7,569 nt of DNA from positions 1 to 7,569 of the forward strand of contig CALEIM010000136.1 of NCBI GenBank assembly GCA_937876395.1. Reading direction: 5' to 3'. Origin of the DNA: an uncultured Wenzhouxiangella sp. Lineage in GTDB: Bacteria > Pseudomonadota > Gammaproteobacteria > Xanthomonadales > Wenzhouxiangellaceae. A program made the translations under genes and the position numbers. The notes below the pieces were generated by a model, which did no database searches, was not told the DNA's origin, and saw only the letters and a program-made list of their open reading frames with translations. Below, in pieces: positions 6,696-7,569 of this stretch; position 1 is the stretch's first letter, and each line of letters opens with the position of its first letter.

Positions 6696-7569
6696 ATGGC
6701 GCGTTTTTTCATTGATCGCCCGATATTCGCCTGGGTCATCGCCATTGTTATCATGCTCGCCGGCACGCTGGCCATCACCGGCCTGCCGGTGTCGATGTAT
6801 CCGACCGTGGCACCGCCGTCGGTCGAGATTCGCGCCCTGTACCCGGGCGCTTCGGCGCAGGTGGTCAGTGATTCGGTGACCCAGGTCATCGAGCAGAACA
6901 TGACTGGTCTGGACGGGCTGATGTACTTCTCCTCGCAGTCCTCGTCCAACGGCATCGCCAACATTTCGCTGACCTTTGAAACCGGCACCGATCCGGATAT
7001 TGCCCAGGTGCAGGTGCAGAACAAGCTTCAGCTTGCAATGCCGCTGCTGCCGCAGGAGGTGCAGCGGCAGGGCGTGAACGTGGCCAAATCCACTTCCGGC
7101 TTCCTGCAGGTGATCGGTTTCGTGTCCGAAGACGGCAGCATGGACCGGGTCGACCTCGCTGATTACGTCGGCGCCAACATCGTCGATCCGCTCAGCCGCG
7201 TGGACGGCGTGGGCAACATCCAGGTATTTGGCGGTCAGTACGCGATGCGCATCTGGCTGGATCCGAACAAGCTGCACACCTACACGTTATCGGTCGCCGA
7301 GGTCGTCGCCGCGATCCAGGGGCAGAACGCACAGGTGGCCATCGGTGCGCTCGGCGGCGCGCCGGCGATCGACGGCCAGATGATCAACGCCACCATCAAT
7401 GCCCAGGACCGGCTGCAGACGCCCGAGGAGTTCAGCAATATCGTGGTGCGTGCGAACCCGGATGGCTCGGTGCTGCGCCTGGGCGAGGTCGCCCGGGTGG
7501 AAATGGGCACCGCGATGTACGAGTTCGATACCCGTTACAACCGGCAGCAGGCAACGGGTGTCGCCATCT
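6696..7569 (+). CDS. acrB: RND multidrug efflux pump, inner-membrane subunit (AcrB/MexB type, HAE1), 3' truncated by window edge
   Basis: Proton-driven drug exporter; the family is a trimer of about 1,030-1,050 residues, so the 291 codons here are roughly the first quarter. The reading frame is open to the last base, with no stop. It begins MARFFIDRPIFAWVIAI, nearly the E. coli AcrB start, with transmembrane helix 1 at about 10-29. The periplasmic porter subdomains follow, with conserved LPVSMYPTVAPPSV (30-43), TQVIEQNMTGLDGLMY (62-77), TFETGTDPDIAQVQVQNKLQLAMPLLPQEVQ (93-123), QYAMRIWLDPNKL (181-193) and QNAQVAIGALGG (210-221). The aligned part shows no gaps against E. coli AcrB as remembered. 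Phenylalanines corresponding to F136 and F178 of the drug pocket are kept. The proton-relay residues in helices 4 and 10 lie beyond the window, so activity cannot be judged. Confidence 0.95.
   Translation, partial: MARFFIDRPIFAWVIAIVIMLAGTLAITGLPVSMYPTVAPPSVEIRALYPGASAQVVSDSVTQVIEQNMTGLDGLMYFSSQSSSNGIANISLTFETGTDPDIAQVQVQNKLQLAMPLLPQEVQRQGVNVAKSTSGFLQVIGFVSEDGSMDRVDLADYVGANIVDPLSRVDGVGNIQVFGGQYAMRIWLDPNKLHTYTLSVAEVVAAIQGQNAQVAIGALGGAPAIDGQMINATINAQDRLQTPEEFSNIVVRANPDGSVLRLGEVARVEMGTAMYEFDTRYNRQQATGVAI

Noticed and set aside
6165..7277. Very long minus-strand open frame (370 codons) opposite the acrA/acrB junction
   Set aside because: It is antisense to two well-conserved efflux genes and crosses their junction; the product looks like no known family. 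GC-rich codon bias explains the lack of stops.

Overview
This GC-rich window reads as bacterial chromosome, most likely from a gammaproteobacterium related to the Pseudomonas/Xanthomonas side of the class. The evidence is a Pseudomonas-type TrpE, unfused trpG, trpD and trpC genes placed next to rpe, and an AcrAB/MexAB-type efflux locus with an AcrR/TtgR-type repressor. The exact lineage cannot be fixed from sequence reading alone. Almost all of the window is coding, and no RNA genes, mobile elements or CRISPR arrays were seen.

Layout. Positions 1-117 are a short leader. rpe (118-777, ribulose-5-phosphate 3-epimerase) follows. After a 90-bp gap comes a compact tryptophan operon: trpE (868-2346), trpG (2343-2927), trpD (2924-3943) and trpC (3940-4731). 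Each trp junction is a 4-nt stop/start overlap (ATGA, ATGA, GTGA), so translation is probably coupled. The operon covers chorismate to indole-3-glycerol phosphate; trpF, trpB and trpA are not in the window.

trpC converges on a TetR-family repressor gene (4741-5382, minus strand) with only 9 bp between the stop codons. The repressor gene diverges from an RND efflux operon: a lipoprotein membrane-fusion protein (5536-6690) and the first 291 codons of an AcrB-type inner-membrane pump (6696 to the window edge). The 153-bp divergent intergenic region carries a perfect 18-bp palindrome, ATACATACATGTATGTAT (5430-5447). It sits in the spacer and over the -10 of a good sigma70-type promoter facing the pump genes. 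Its half-sites match the TACATACAT arms remembered for the E. coli AcrR operator, so repressor, operator and pump form a self-consistent regulatory unit.

No convincing previously undescribed system is present. The points worth a second look are the compact operator, the lack of any visible trp leader peptide, the gene order around rpe/trp compared with relatives, and the tight convergent junction between trpC and the repressor gene.
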